A stretch of 64,000 nt of DNA from Lathyrus oleraceus. Lineage: Eukaryota > Streptophyta > Magnoliopsida > Fabales > Fabaceae. The stretch is from assembly GCF_024323335.1 (NCBI RefSeq), contig NC_066583.1, forward strand, positions 410,638,031-410,702,030. The letters run 5' to 3'. Below the pieces are notes generated by a model. The model did not search any database and was not told where the DNA came from. It saw only the letters and a program-made list of their open reading frames with translations. Shown here piece by piece: positions 25,320 to 36,200 of this stretch. A program made the translations under genes and the position numbers. How positions within the stretch are numbered: the stretch's first letter is position 1; each line of letters starts with the position of its first letter.

Positions 25320-26345
25320 AGCCATACGTCAACAGACGAATGGGAAAAACCCAACGTTTATCGATACCAACAGAGAGGTGACCAGACATTAACGAATGAC
25401 TGGGAGAAAGGATACAACTAGACGTCAACGGACGAATAGGAAAAACTCAATGTTTATCGATACCAACGGAGAGGTGACCAGACATTAACGAATGAACTGG
25501 GAAGAAGACTCGACCAGACGTCAACGGACGAACGGGAGAAGCTCGACGTTTATCGACACCAACGGAGAGGTGACCAGACATCAACGGATGAATGGGAGAA
25601 AGGGATACAACCAAACATCAACGGACGAATGGGAAAAACTCGACGTTTATCGACACCAACGGAGAGGTGACCAGACATCAACGGATGAACTGGGAAGACT
25701 CGACCAGACGTCAACGGACGAACGGGAGAAGCTCGACGTTTATCGAAACCAACGGAGAGTTGACCAGACATCAACGGATGAATGGGAGAAAGGGATACAA
25801 CCAAACGTCAACGGACGAATGGGAAAAACTCGACGTTTATCGACACCAACGGATGAACTGGGAAGACTCGACCAGACGTCAACGGACGAACGGGAGAAGC
25901 TCGACGTTTATCGACACCAACGGAGAGGTGACCAGACATCAACAGATGAATGGGAGAAAGGGATACAACCAAACGTCAACGGACGAATGGGAAAAACTCG
26001 ACGTTTATCGACACCAACGGAGAGGTGACCAGACATCAACGGATGAACTGGGAAGACTCGACCAGACGTCAACGGACGAACGGGAGAAGCTCGACGTTTA
26101 TCGACACCAACGGAGAGGTGACCAGACATCAACGGATGAATGCGAAGACTCGAATAGACGTCAACGGACGAACGGGAGAAGCTCGACGTTTATCGACACC
26201 AACGAAGAGGTGACCAGACATCAACGGATGAATGGGAAGACTCAACCAGACGTCAACGGACGAACGGGAGAAGCTCGACGTTTATCGACACCAATGGAGA
26301 GGTGACCAGACATTAAAGGATGAATGGGAAAGGAGATACAATGTT
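25320..26345 (-). repeat. Tandem repeat array in the Ogre-2 3' UTR
   Basis: About eleven units of 90-98 bp (one of about 70 bp), each containing cgacgtttatcgacaccaac. Starts lie near 25541, 25639, 25732, 25829, 25899, 25997, 26091, 26183 and 26274. Two variants, marked by gggagaaagggatacaacc and gggaagactcgaccagacg, alternate in places to give a higher-order period of about 190 bp. Central units are nearly identical; those at both ends are diverged. Long open frames through the array (for example 25592-26305) are by-products of a period that often keeps frame and lie antisense to the element. Ogre 3' UTRs are known to harbour such arrays and to seed satellite DNA. Confidence 0.95.
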
Positions 26346-28200
26346 TACCGACATCGAAAGATGATGCGTACAGAAGGGAAGCAAGACCGGACATTTACCG
26401 ATGACTGGGAGAAAGACTCGATGTTTACCGACATCGAAAGATGATGTTTACCGATACCAAAAAAAAGACGACCAGACATTTACCGATGACTGGAGTGAGA
26501 CTCGATGTTTACCGACACCGAAACAATGGTGCGTACCGACACCAAAGAAAGAACACACACGGGTGCTGACATGACACTTACCGGTATCACAGGGATGACA
26601 TCTACATATGTCAAGGCAAGGCTAAACACTTGCTGGGGATCTCATTGGGGAGCTCATTGGGGAGAATCAACCTTGAATGCTGTCTGTCAAGAGCAACTGT
26701 AGCAAATGTGCCGTACAGATGTTGAACAATGATCCGCCTCTGCTGGGAGTATGGTCTAATCAGGTTTAACACATGAATGTATATGTTTGAATTTTTCTAT
26801 GGCGTAATGCTCCATGTTGAATGGAAATGCTACGTGCTTTGGGGATGCAATGTTTACTACATGCAAGATGCAAATGATGAAAACTCCCGTTGAGGAGCAA
26901 ATGGTCGCTCTGCTGAGCACACAAATCTGAATAGGCTCTCCAACTCGGTGGGGAGATGCACTGCTGGGGGTGCTTTGCTGATCTGATACTCTGGAGACGG
27001 CAGAGGAAACCAAGTCACCTCTGGGGAGACTCTGTCTGGGGAATACACCAACCTATCAACTGTGCTAGGGAATAGCATTGCTGCTAGAGAAAGGATAAAT
27101 CTCACCGAGGACGACTTCCACTGAATCCAATCCACTGAGGGACTCCGCTAGGGAAACAACCAATGCTCACCTCTGCTGAGGATAGCGGCCAATCCACAGG
27201 TAGGATAAACTCTACTGGGGATAATCTTCACCGACCCTGCTGCTTGGGGAACTCGCTGGGGAAAACCATCAACACAAATCTCTGTTGGGGAAATCTGCTA
27301 GGGGAAAACATTAACAACCCTGATGGGGAAAGGCATTCACAACCCTGATGGGGATTACAGTACTTCACACCTGACTGCTGAGGAACAAACTATTCACTGA
27401 TACCTCCAATGAGGATACAACAAACTTCAGATTCAGTGGGGATCAACAGCTTTCAGACTAGTTGGGAATAGAATGGCCTTTGAACCTGCTACCCGACTGC
27501 TGGGGAAGAACAATTCTAACAGCTTTCAGACTTGCTTGGGGAAATATTCATAACCCTGCTGGGGAAACGTCCTCAATCCTTAGGAACAATCTACCCAACG
27601 ACACTTCCACTGGGGATATACGGTCTATTTGACACGGAACACCCGTCGATTCGTCGAACACTGGCATTCATCATCCAACCACAGTGTCCACTTTCCTCTT
27701 TTGAGGACTCCCAGACTCATCCGTTCTTTTCTGATTCATCACCCAGTATTCTCGTCTCTTCTTTACTTCGAGACAATTGATCTCCTCGGATCCGGGCAAA
27801 CTCTCCAATCTTCAGACTTTGAAGAGTCTTCTTGATTACCCTCTAGGATCGTCGTCGCAATTCTTTCATCTCTTCACCGTTCTCTTATCCCTTACCCCTG
27901 ATTGGACTCTGCAGGGATCTTCTATCAAAATGTTACCCATCACCAACTGCAAGTGAATGAAGATATCTAAAAGCACCTGCACAAGAGATCGTTAGATAAA
28001 AGCGTGCCCCAGGCGTGCCAACATTTCAACACCTAGGTCATTCAAACTTCCGAATAAGATTTCCAGATTTCAATCTTATAAGCATGCATCGGAAGGGATC
28101 TCCATGTTTCAAAATGCAAACATTCTTTATCAAACTAAATGGATGTTTTTGCAATCAAAGCGGTAATGAAGACAAAAACAAAATTATTTGACTGAACATG
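26346..28200 (-). mobile_element. Ogre-2 3' UTR, non-array part
   Basis: No credible coding. 26346-26600 holds diverged short units around atgtttaccgacatcgaaagatg. From 26630 to 27620 the motif ctgctgggga and its variants recur every 15-60 bp on the plus strand, so the element sense carries TCCCCAGCAG-like repeats. 27620-28200 has no visible repeats. Confidence 0.75.
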
Positions 28201-28594
28201 CATTTTATTGACTGAAAAAAAAGAGGTGGCTCATAACCGAGCAACACAGGAAACAATCCCTAGAAAGAGGTGATTGCACACAAAAGGAAAAATCTATCCT
28301 AATGGCAATGTGAAACCGTGATCTCATCGGGTTTCAACTCGGTTACACCCCATATGTCCTCAAGGCTTTCCGCACTTTCTGTCTTCTGAACAAGACGATT
28401 CCGATCGATCTCTATCCAAGTCATATTCGAAGCACAAACGATCATGCTAGACGCAGTTGTTCGTTTCATTCCCTCTTTTGCCTGGACCGCCCTTCCGGGT
28501 TTTCAGTCCACTGGGATACCCTTTTTTGCCTAAGCCGCCCTTGTGGGGTTTTCGACTTGCCGGGTGTACAGTTTTTTCTCTTTTATCCCTAATT
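28201..28594 (-). mobile_element. Ogre-2 region just downstream of integrase
   Basis: Repeated segments of the type ctggaccgcccttccgggttttcagtc (28475-28560) are the complement of the gggcggtccaggaaaa text that follows integrase in the plus-strand elements. The open frame on the plus strand (28457-28798) is antisense to the element and is not taken as a gene. Confidence 0.7.
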
Positions 28595-29016
28595 TTTGCC
28601 CGAACCTTTTCTCTTTTTTCTTGGTTCGTCGGGATGCCCTTTTTTGCCTGGACTATTTTGTTCTTTTCGTCCTGCGGGTCTCTTTTTTACGAAGTATTTT
28701 TTAACTACGTCCGCATTCATAGGGGATGGAGAATCCTCGTCATCCATGGTCATCAACAACAAGGCTCCACCAGAGAAAACCTTCTTGACCACGAATGAAC
28801 CTTCATAATTGTGTGTCCACTTGCCCCTACAATCGTTGAGGAGGAAGGATCCTTTTCAATACCATCTCTCCCACGTGGTACGCACGAGGTCGCACTTTTC
28901 AGCCACAAGCACGTTTCATTCACTAGGTACAACTGCTCATGACAAATAATTGTCAGCTTCTTTTCCTCAATTGGGCTCCCTTCATACCGAGTCCTTATCC
29001 ACTCGGCCTTCTCCAA
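28595..29016 (-). pseudogene. Integrase C-terminal remnant of Ogre-2
   Basis: Frames on the minus strand give EAEWVQ-like text (KAEWIRTRYEGSPIEEKKL, ICHEQLY) and then FSGGALLLMTMD with NADVVKKYF. Both parallel the intact frame at 40320-40832 of Ogre-A. The two parts lie in different frames and overlap at about 28753-28792, so at least one frameshift separates them. The catalytic core with its D,D,E triad is absent: the sequence passes from RNase H to the integrase tail within about 230 bases. No integrase activity is possible. Confidence 0.85.
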
Positions 29017-29241
29017 TTAGGACCTCAAATGGTAGCACCGATTCCTTCTCATACACCTGTGAGGAAGGCGTTGCCCCAGTAGATGCACGCACCGAGGTTC
29101 GATTCCAGGATACAAGCTTCGTACTCAGCCACCATTGTTGTTGCATTCAAATGTTATTCGGGCAACAAAAGGAATGTGGGATCCTTTCGGCGTAACCAAA
29201 ACGGCACTAACTCATCCACATTAACCTCCCCCCATCAGACA

Positions 29242-29780
29242 TCAGAATCCGTTCGGATTCAGGGTCAGGCCCCTCCTCCGGGATCGGTTCCTCACAATCT
29301 TTCGATTTGAGCACCTCGAGATGTCCTCATCAGGGAACTCAAACTTCCTTGGTTGATAATCCTCAATGGGTTGCGGGGCGATGTAATCGGACAATACACT
29401 CCCCTCGATTTCTTTCTGAGAGGTATACTGAATATCGTATTCGGTCAGAATCATTCATCATCTCGCAACCCGTACGGTCAATGCTGACTTCTCAAACGCA
29501 TACTTGATCAGATCCATCTTGAAATCCATAAAGTGGTATGAACCAGCATATACTGTCTCAGTCGGCGAGCAGCCTATGCCAAAGTACAACAAGTTTTCTC
29601 GAGCAGCGAATGTATTGTTTCACAGTCGATAAACTTTTTGCTAAGGTAAATTGCATGCTCTTTTCGACCAGACTCGTCATGCTGACCCAGTACACACCTC
29701 ATAGACCCCTCGAGGGATGTAGAGTACAAAATTAATGACCGTCTCTCCATAGGAAGCATCAGAATCAGAGGTTTCTGCAA
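29242..29780 (-). pseudogene. RNase H domain remnants of Ogre-2
   Basis: Two frame-shifted pieces. 29780-29574 has LILYSTSLEGSMRCVLGQHD and EHAIYLSKKF, the usual Ogre RT/RNase H connection. 29454-29242 has MILTEYDIQYTSQK and GSVLSDYIA. Between them the frame is broken. In functional elements this domain removes the RNA strand during cDNA synthesis; here it is decayed. Confidence 0.85.
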
Positions 29781-30780
29781 CTTATTCTTTTATCTTTCAA
29801 TGCCCCTTGGCAATCAATATCCACCTGACCGTTTGCTCCCTTTTCAACAGTTTGAATGGGTTCCCACGTGGCTGTCAGATGAGATATGAACCGTGACATG
29901 CAATTCAATCTATCTAAGAAACCACGAACCTTTTTTCTGTTTTCGGTTCAGGCATTTCTTGTATTGCTTTTTTCCTTTTCTTTTCTTTTCTTTCTTTTCT
30001 TTTTTCATCTCTTTTTTTTTTAGCAGGATCGACCTCGATTCCTCTTATCCGCTCACAATAAACCTCAGCAGTTTACCGGATAGCATTCCACAAGTGCACC
30101 GATTCGGACTCAACCTCAGTCTGAGTTGTCTCAACTGGTCAAACAACTTGCCCCGGTCTACTGGATGCCCTTCTTTTGCTTGGGACTTTGCTATCATGTC
30201 ATCAACATAACATTCGATTTCATGATGAATCATATCATGAAACAAGGTCACTCTGATACGTGGCACGGGCATTGTGCTTCACTAGAGGACAGTCTTCTCT
30301 CAATGGTAGCTTGTGCACAACGACATCGGTATCCAACCCCGGCATATTTTGATAAGACTGGGCGAAAATATCGACATACTCTTTCAATAGTGCTACCATT
30401 CTGCTCTTTATATTAGCCCCTGAAGCGGCCCCAACTTTCACTTCCTTTCTGACCTCGGCGGTGCCTGGAATAACAATCTTGAATCGCTCCTCGTGCGGTT
30501 GAATCACCTTCTCCTCTTGTTTCAACAACCTGGCTAATTCCCGCAGATCACAATCTTCTTCGCCTTCTTCTTTGGCATGATAGGTCGGATTGTCGAAGTC
30601 ATACAAAGGTGTAACCGGGTTGTTATCAATGAGATCAGGAGAATAGTCGCTTTTGAAGTCGGAACAATATGAATCAAAAGGAAAGAAAATGAAAACAAAC
30701 ATTTCCATTTTTATTATTTTTTGAACTGCAAAAATAAATGAAAAACAGGGAACACCGCTTTTAATCACAAAAACATCCAT
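29781..30780 (-). pseudogene. Reverse transcriptase remnants of Ogre-2
   Basis: 30780-30235 contains CDLRELARLLKQEEKVIQPHEE, VDIFAQSYQNMPGLDTDVVV and LPLREDCPLVKHN, the stretch that leads into the RT fingers in Ogre. 30272-30045 is in another frame and has CYVDDMIAKSQA, with the catalytic YVDD, then KLFDQLRQLRLRL and SGKLLRFIVS. The palm segment between them (the LRK and DLKDGFHQ-like blocks) is missing. 29781-30044 contains a T-rich low-complexity tract (about 29955-30025) and no domain I can place. This is a non-functional RT. Confidence 0.88.
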
Positions 30781-30897
30781 TTATTAATGATGCAAAATGT
30801 TGCACAATGAAACACATGAGATGGCCCTTATAATGGACCAATACGTTTCGGGCAAAACGTATGGCTTTCATGCAAACAGAATTGAAAAATAGAAATT
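30781..30897 (-). other. Gap between protease and RT of Ogre-2, possible intron position
   Basis: Non-coding AT-rich sequence after the stop of the protease-region frame. Ogre elements are known to carry a spliced intron between the gag-protease and RT parts. A pyrimidine-rich stretch ending in TTTTTGCAG on the minus strand (about 30726-30740) resembles an acceptor. I could not define a donor or show that splicing restores a frame, because stops follow the candidate acceptor. Confidence 0.25.
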
Positions 30898-32156
30898 CTA
30901 CTCTTCAGGATGAGTGACAGTGATGATCTTTGAGGCTTTCCAGTTCCCTGGTACGCACGACTTTATCCACGACTCAAGCTCGCAGTCACGGTTAATCTCT
31001 TCACCCACTGTACAGGTGTGACCTGGATCCAGCATTCCGGCACTGACGAATGTGAACGGTTGACGACTTCCTCTCTTCTGTCCAAACGAGTCTTGATCTG
31101 GCTGATAGCCAACCCCGAACATATCCGCTTTCACCATAATGTCTATGATCTTTCCCAGCCTAGGGCTTCTCCGTTCTTCACCACTTCCATGGCCTGTTTG
31201 TAAGAATAAATGGACAACTTCTTCTCTTTCTCAGCAAGAATGACGTTTTCCACCTTGACGGTTTCAACTGCCTGACTTGGTGTTTCAAATTTTTCACCGT
31301 CCATTTCTACTTCCATCATTCTCTGGATCGTTTCTCCCATCACTACACACCCGTTTGTGGTGACAGCCGCACAACAGTTATCAACACTAGGGAAAGCTCC
31401 ACTCTTCATCAGATGTTTCGGGACCACAAACATTGGAGTTTTTAACTGATCCCCCACAGTCACCTTTGTTCCTCTATTGCTCTTTGACATCACCTTCACC
31501 CCCACAGGACCTGGCACGGGGTTAGCGTTAACATTCAGTGTTGGCGCCAAAATGATGGCCTTAGAATCCACCATATCTTGGACGACATGCTTAAAAGCTC
31601 TACAACCCTCAATGTTGTGTCCGGGTGCCCCAGAATGAAACTCGCACTTGGCATTCTCATCGTAGTTTGCAGGCCTCTGATGCAGTTCTACAGGAACCAA
31701 TATCCTTGGCCGAACTAACCCAAGATCCCTCAACCTCTTGAACAGAAGGGTATAAGTCACGGGTGGCTTATCAAACTAACGATCCGTCCCCTTCTTCACT
31801 TGGCTCTTAGCTTTCTGTGCTTTCTGTTGAGGTGGCGGTTGTTGCTGTTGTATAGGTGGATTACCAACAGGAGTGGTTACAGTGGTAGCATAAGGGTGGT
31901 AACGATCCTCACCGCGTTCTTTCTTGGCCTGCACACCACCTTATTCAACCTCCTTCTTGAGCTAACCATTGCCAGAGGGCTTCTTTACTATGGACGACGG
32001 AGCCTTTCCCTGAACTTTCTCCTTTATCATCCAGCTTTCAATCCTTTCCACCCTCTCAGCAATCGCTTTCTGCCCCAAGGCGAGCCCTTGCACGACTTTG
32101 AACAACTCTCTCATCATCTCTTTCAATTCGAGAATGTCGGCGTTGGGCGGATCCAT
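30898..32156 (-). pseudogene. Gag-protease remnant of Ogre-2 (gag core missing)
   Basis: A likely gag start at 32156 opens MDPPNADILELKEMMREL, a coiled-coil-like N-terminus, and runs to a stop near 31962. After a frame change the frame continues with a Q/P-rich linker, a TAG at 31776-31778, and then 31760-31143 with TYTLLFKRLRDLGLV and the zinc-knuckle-like CEFHSGAPGHNIEGC. A further TAG is followed by 31137-30898 with MFGVGYQPDQD. The central retrotransposon-gag domain (compare EWYSHLSR and EYAQRW in Ogre-B) is absent, so a coding deletion of several hundred bases lies between the N-terminus and the linker. Confidence 0.82.
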
Positions 32157-33271
32157 TAGCTTGGATTTGTTGAGTCTGGCAGGATGTCTGAACGGAAGAA
32201 TTATGCGCACCGGTTAGATACCGACACCTACAAAACAGAAAACCGGTTAATATGACTCACACATGCAATGTCTATCCGTACTAGGAATATTCTGCCCTTT
32301 GATTCTGGCTTTATTGAGACGGATAATATTTTGACAATAACATTCTGACATTCTGACATCAGGATGTCTCTCAACCAGAATCTCAATCAAAAATGGACCC
32401 TGAGTACGGATAGACATGGGTTAAATGCAGATGAATGCGAAATGGGAATAATGAAAAATGCATGCAGGCAGGTCACTGTGCCATCTTCCAAGTCATCTGA
32501 GGATCAACTGTACTGAACCGGTCTCGGAACTGATTACAATCATCTGAGGGCACGAGTAACCATAAATCCAACTTGGGGAGTTCCGAAATAAACGGAACCG
32601 GGGAATATATCACTATCATCATAGGAAATCCACTGGACGGATGACAACCAGATCCTCTGAACAAGTATCCTCAAATTCAACCCGGGGATCCGAAATAAAC
32701 GGAACCCGCTGATAAATACCACGGACAAACCTCTGGCGTGTCACAAATGATTGTCCATAAGTCCATCTGAACCATAGTCACCATCAGTACCTGCAAATGA
32801 TTCATTCCCTCCCCACTCACGGGTGTCATCTAGGCCAGGGTAAGGTCAAGAGAAACGTAGGATAAACAACCCTTTCAAGAATATCAACCTGTACACACCC
32901 GATGTATGCACCGATAATACCCCATCGGAGTCTGAACTGCTCGTGATATCATGTTCCGCTAAGTGGCGCAATACCACCCGCTTCCCATGAATCACTCTAT
33001 TCCTAGGTGTCCTAAAGTTCACTCATAGCCTGGATATTGGGCCTTTTACCTCTTGTAACTCCCACCCCACCGAGAGACAAACACACAGCCAGCACAATGA
33101 AAATATGATGCATGCAAACAAAAATGCAAACATAAATGTAAACATAAACGATCACATCATAATCATAAATGCAATAAATAAAGCAGTAAAAGCAACCAAA
33201 CCCTATCCTACAGAGCGCTAGGACTGACTCGCTCAGGGAAGATGGACCAGCAAGAGGTCAACTTCTCTTTA
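32157..33271 (-). mobile_element. Ogre-2 5' untranslated leader
   Basis: About 1.1 kb between PBS and gag without a plausible ORF and with no ORF1. Two similar segments carrying ccgaaataaacggaacc occur at 32582-32598 and 32689-32705. Otherwise nothing is recognisable. Confidence 0.7.
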
Positions 33272-33291
33272 TCCCCAACAGAGTCGCCAGC
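33272..33291 (-). promoter_or_regulatory. Ogre-2 primer-binding site (tRNA-Arg type)
   Basis: The minus strand reads TGGCGACTCTGTTGGGGA (33289 down to 33272), two bases (GC) after the LTR end. This PBS type is a hallmark of the Ogre lineage. Confidence 0.9.
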
Positions 33292-36200
33292 TGTCGCATT
33301 ACGCGAAAAACTGGCGGGAAAACAAAACAACAGAGCCGCCACAGTGCGTTATTTACCCCAAAGAGGGAAAAGAAACGCTCGAAGTAAACCTGGAAAAGAC
33401 ATGGTCCCGCGACCCGAGAAAGATGGGATCGGGAGTCGGTTATGCGAAGGGAAGGTATTAGCACCCCTACACATCCGTCGTACTCGACGGGATCCACGCA
33501 CAAAAGGAATAGAAAGAAGGTTGCTAAAGACTGCTCAAACACTATACAAGGCTGGAAGGAAACACGGAAAGACAAACGAAACGAAACTCGGCAGGATATC
33601 GCATCCTGGGCCTACGTAGTCTATCAGACACAGACATCAGAGTCGACGTAGTTCGGGACAGGGGAAACGTGCTCGCTAGGATGTCACATCCTATGCATAC
33701 GTATCTTCTCTGACCGGAGAAGAATCAGAGCACTCGTAGCTCGGCTAACGCACGCCAAACAAAACACAAACAGGAAACCGACTGCCAATCGCTGGACTTA
33801 TGTCAGACTCCACACAAGCAGGCAAACATGGAAACCGAATGCCAATCACTGGACTTACATCAGACTCCGAACCAACAAATACACACACAGGAAACCGACT
33901 GCCAATCGCTAGACTTATGTCAGACTCCAACACACACAAAAGGGTTGAAAAAGAAAAAGGGCGCCCGGAGAGATCAGCTCATCTCCTGCCTACGTACCTC
34001 ATCTGGTATGAGGATCAGGGCGACGTAGTTCCCCTTAACAGGGAAAGAACTTCTAACCTATCCAGAGACTGGGAAATGACAAACTAGAAGGGAGCCTGAC
34101 TCGAGCCTAATAGTTATCATGTAATCCACAATGGTCCTAGGTTGAGGTTTCTATCCTAACTTGCACAGGAAGCAAACCATCTTAAGCAGCACAATCAAAC
34201 AAACAAGCACAATAAGGCAATCACACACACTATATGCAAGCAATTGGGCTCATACAGGGCTAGGCAGCAGAAAGAAGCTAACTGGAATGGGGTGTTTTTA
34301 GCTCTTAACCCTAACATTGAGAGTTAGGGTGAAGCAAATGAAATGGGAAGTGAGGGTGAGACCTCACAGCTCTTATCCCTGGCCTGGGAGAGCTTGACTC
34401 ACAATAGAAAGTGTGGGAGTTCAAAATGAGGGAACTCTTCTCCACATGACTGACACAACAAGATCTTGGGTTCTTATTCACAATGCATCAACACATGGTG
34501 TGTGAGCAAAGTGAATGACACAACTGAATAGCAGGGGATGGATTACACATCCCTTTTATCTGCCAATTGCCTCTAAAGAGGTCTTTACCTGCTTGGCACA
34601 ACATTACACAAACACAAGCATTCCCTCTTAAGGAGGGCTTCAGACAGGTGCCTACCAATAACAGTAGGTCTTCCAGACTACATGAAGTCAAGAGATTATA
34701 CCTCAGTGGTATGCAAACCACAAGCAATGCCAAGCAAGTTCAAATGAACTCAAAGCAACTTAGGTACCTGTGGAAACGTCTAAACCAATCAGTACGAAAT
34801 CCAGAGAAACAACCAACATTCAATATTCAAACAGACAACCCAATCATCATCAGACAACAAGGAGTAAGCCATAAGCAAACACAAATGAAATGTCATCAAA
34901 GCCTACAAAACAAGTAGATGTTAGCCAACAACAACCAATAATCAAGCTTAAATGAAGGAGCAACATCAATCATGGAGATGCACACTTGAACCTGAAATCA
35001 CAACTCAAATGGTAAGTAACAAACCACTAGGTCAAAGCCTAGGGCCAAAAGAGGATCAAAAAATCAAAACAGAACTTCAAACTCAACAAAAAGCATGTTT
35101 AATCACTCAAGAATAAGTCCTAAAAAGAACCAAAGTAAAATCAATAGGCAAGTTTATTTCATGTGCAAGATAAATCAAAGACCAATTCAAGGCATCCAAA
35201 TGATCAACATGAATGAAAATTCTCAATCAAAACAGATATAGTTCAAATAATTCTGGAAAAATTCATGAACAATCAAGACATCCATAACATCCATCACACA
35301 AAATATCAGAAGCATTGGACATCATTTGGCATGGCCATCACATTGTACAAATCAAACAATCAAATGTGTGACACAAATTGTCACACCAAGTTAGCACACG
35401 CACAAAACAGAATTGGAGCATGGGAAAAATGTCAAACCAAAGCCAAAATGTTCATCAATGTGTCAAGAAGCTACACACAAAATTTCAAAGCCATTGGATC
35501 ATTTTTGAGCATTTTACAATAAGATAAGCAAGGCAAGGTCACACATGCATATGTATCCAATCATCCTAGAACAAAATATTTTTCTAGCCAGGCACAACTT
35601 GTAAATTCATGCTCATAAAAAACTAGACAGAATAAGGAGCATTTTGCAAAAAATTGGGATCAAATTGGTGCATTTTTCTATTTTATATGATTTTTCTAAG
35701 TTTGGGAAAAATTTGAAGTTCAAAACATGAATAGCATGGCCAAATATGGAGGGAAAGTAAAAATAGCATGGCCATTTGAAAAGTGGTGCGCGCCAGGATC
35801 GAACCTGGTAGACTTTCAAATTTTGCGCGCTAAGCCTAAGACGATGGCGTTTTGGTCTAACCCTAAGCGCTTCCCAGAAATCGTAGCTAAATCCAAGATC
35901 CGTAGCAAAATCGTAGCAAAACCGTGGTAGTTCTGGAAAATGATGATCTTCATAGGTTGAAGATGAAGATGAAGATGATCTTCATACGAATTTTCAGAAA
36001 GTCAAAAAAACTCCAGAAATCAAGAATTTTAATACCAAACGAATCATCATCACATGCACATGCAAGATCAAACAACAATTTAACATGAATCATCATACAT
36101 CACTCAAATCGAAGGAAAGAAGAATTGACATCAAAACTCGAATCATGCATAACTTCATGTATAGTGCGCCATTTCACTCGAATTTTATACCAGAATCATC

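Noticed and set aside
25592..26305. A 237-aa ORF of repeated DVNGRTGEARRLSTP-like units, and overlapping long ORFs in other frames
   Set aside because: It is a by-product of a stop-poor tandem repeat, antisense to the element, present in several frames at once, with no start context or domain.
28457..28798. Hydrophobic 113-aa ORF on the plus strand, looking like a membrane protein
   Set aside because: It is antisense to the Ogre-2 integrase tail and the post-integrase repeats; hydrophobicity comes from complementing K/R-rich coding sequence.
35783..35831. A tRNA gene
   Set aside because: Only a T-arm and acceptor-like stem are present; no D-arm, anticodon arm or full-length fold.
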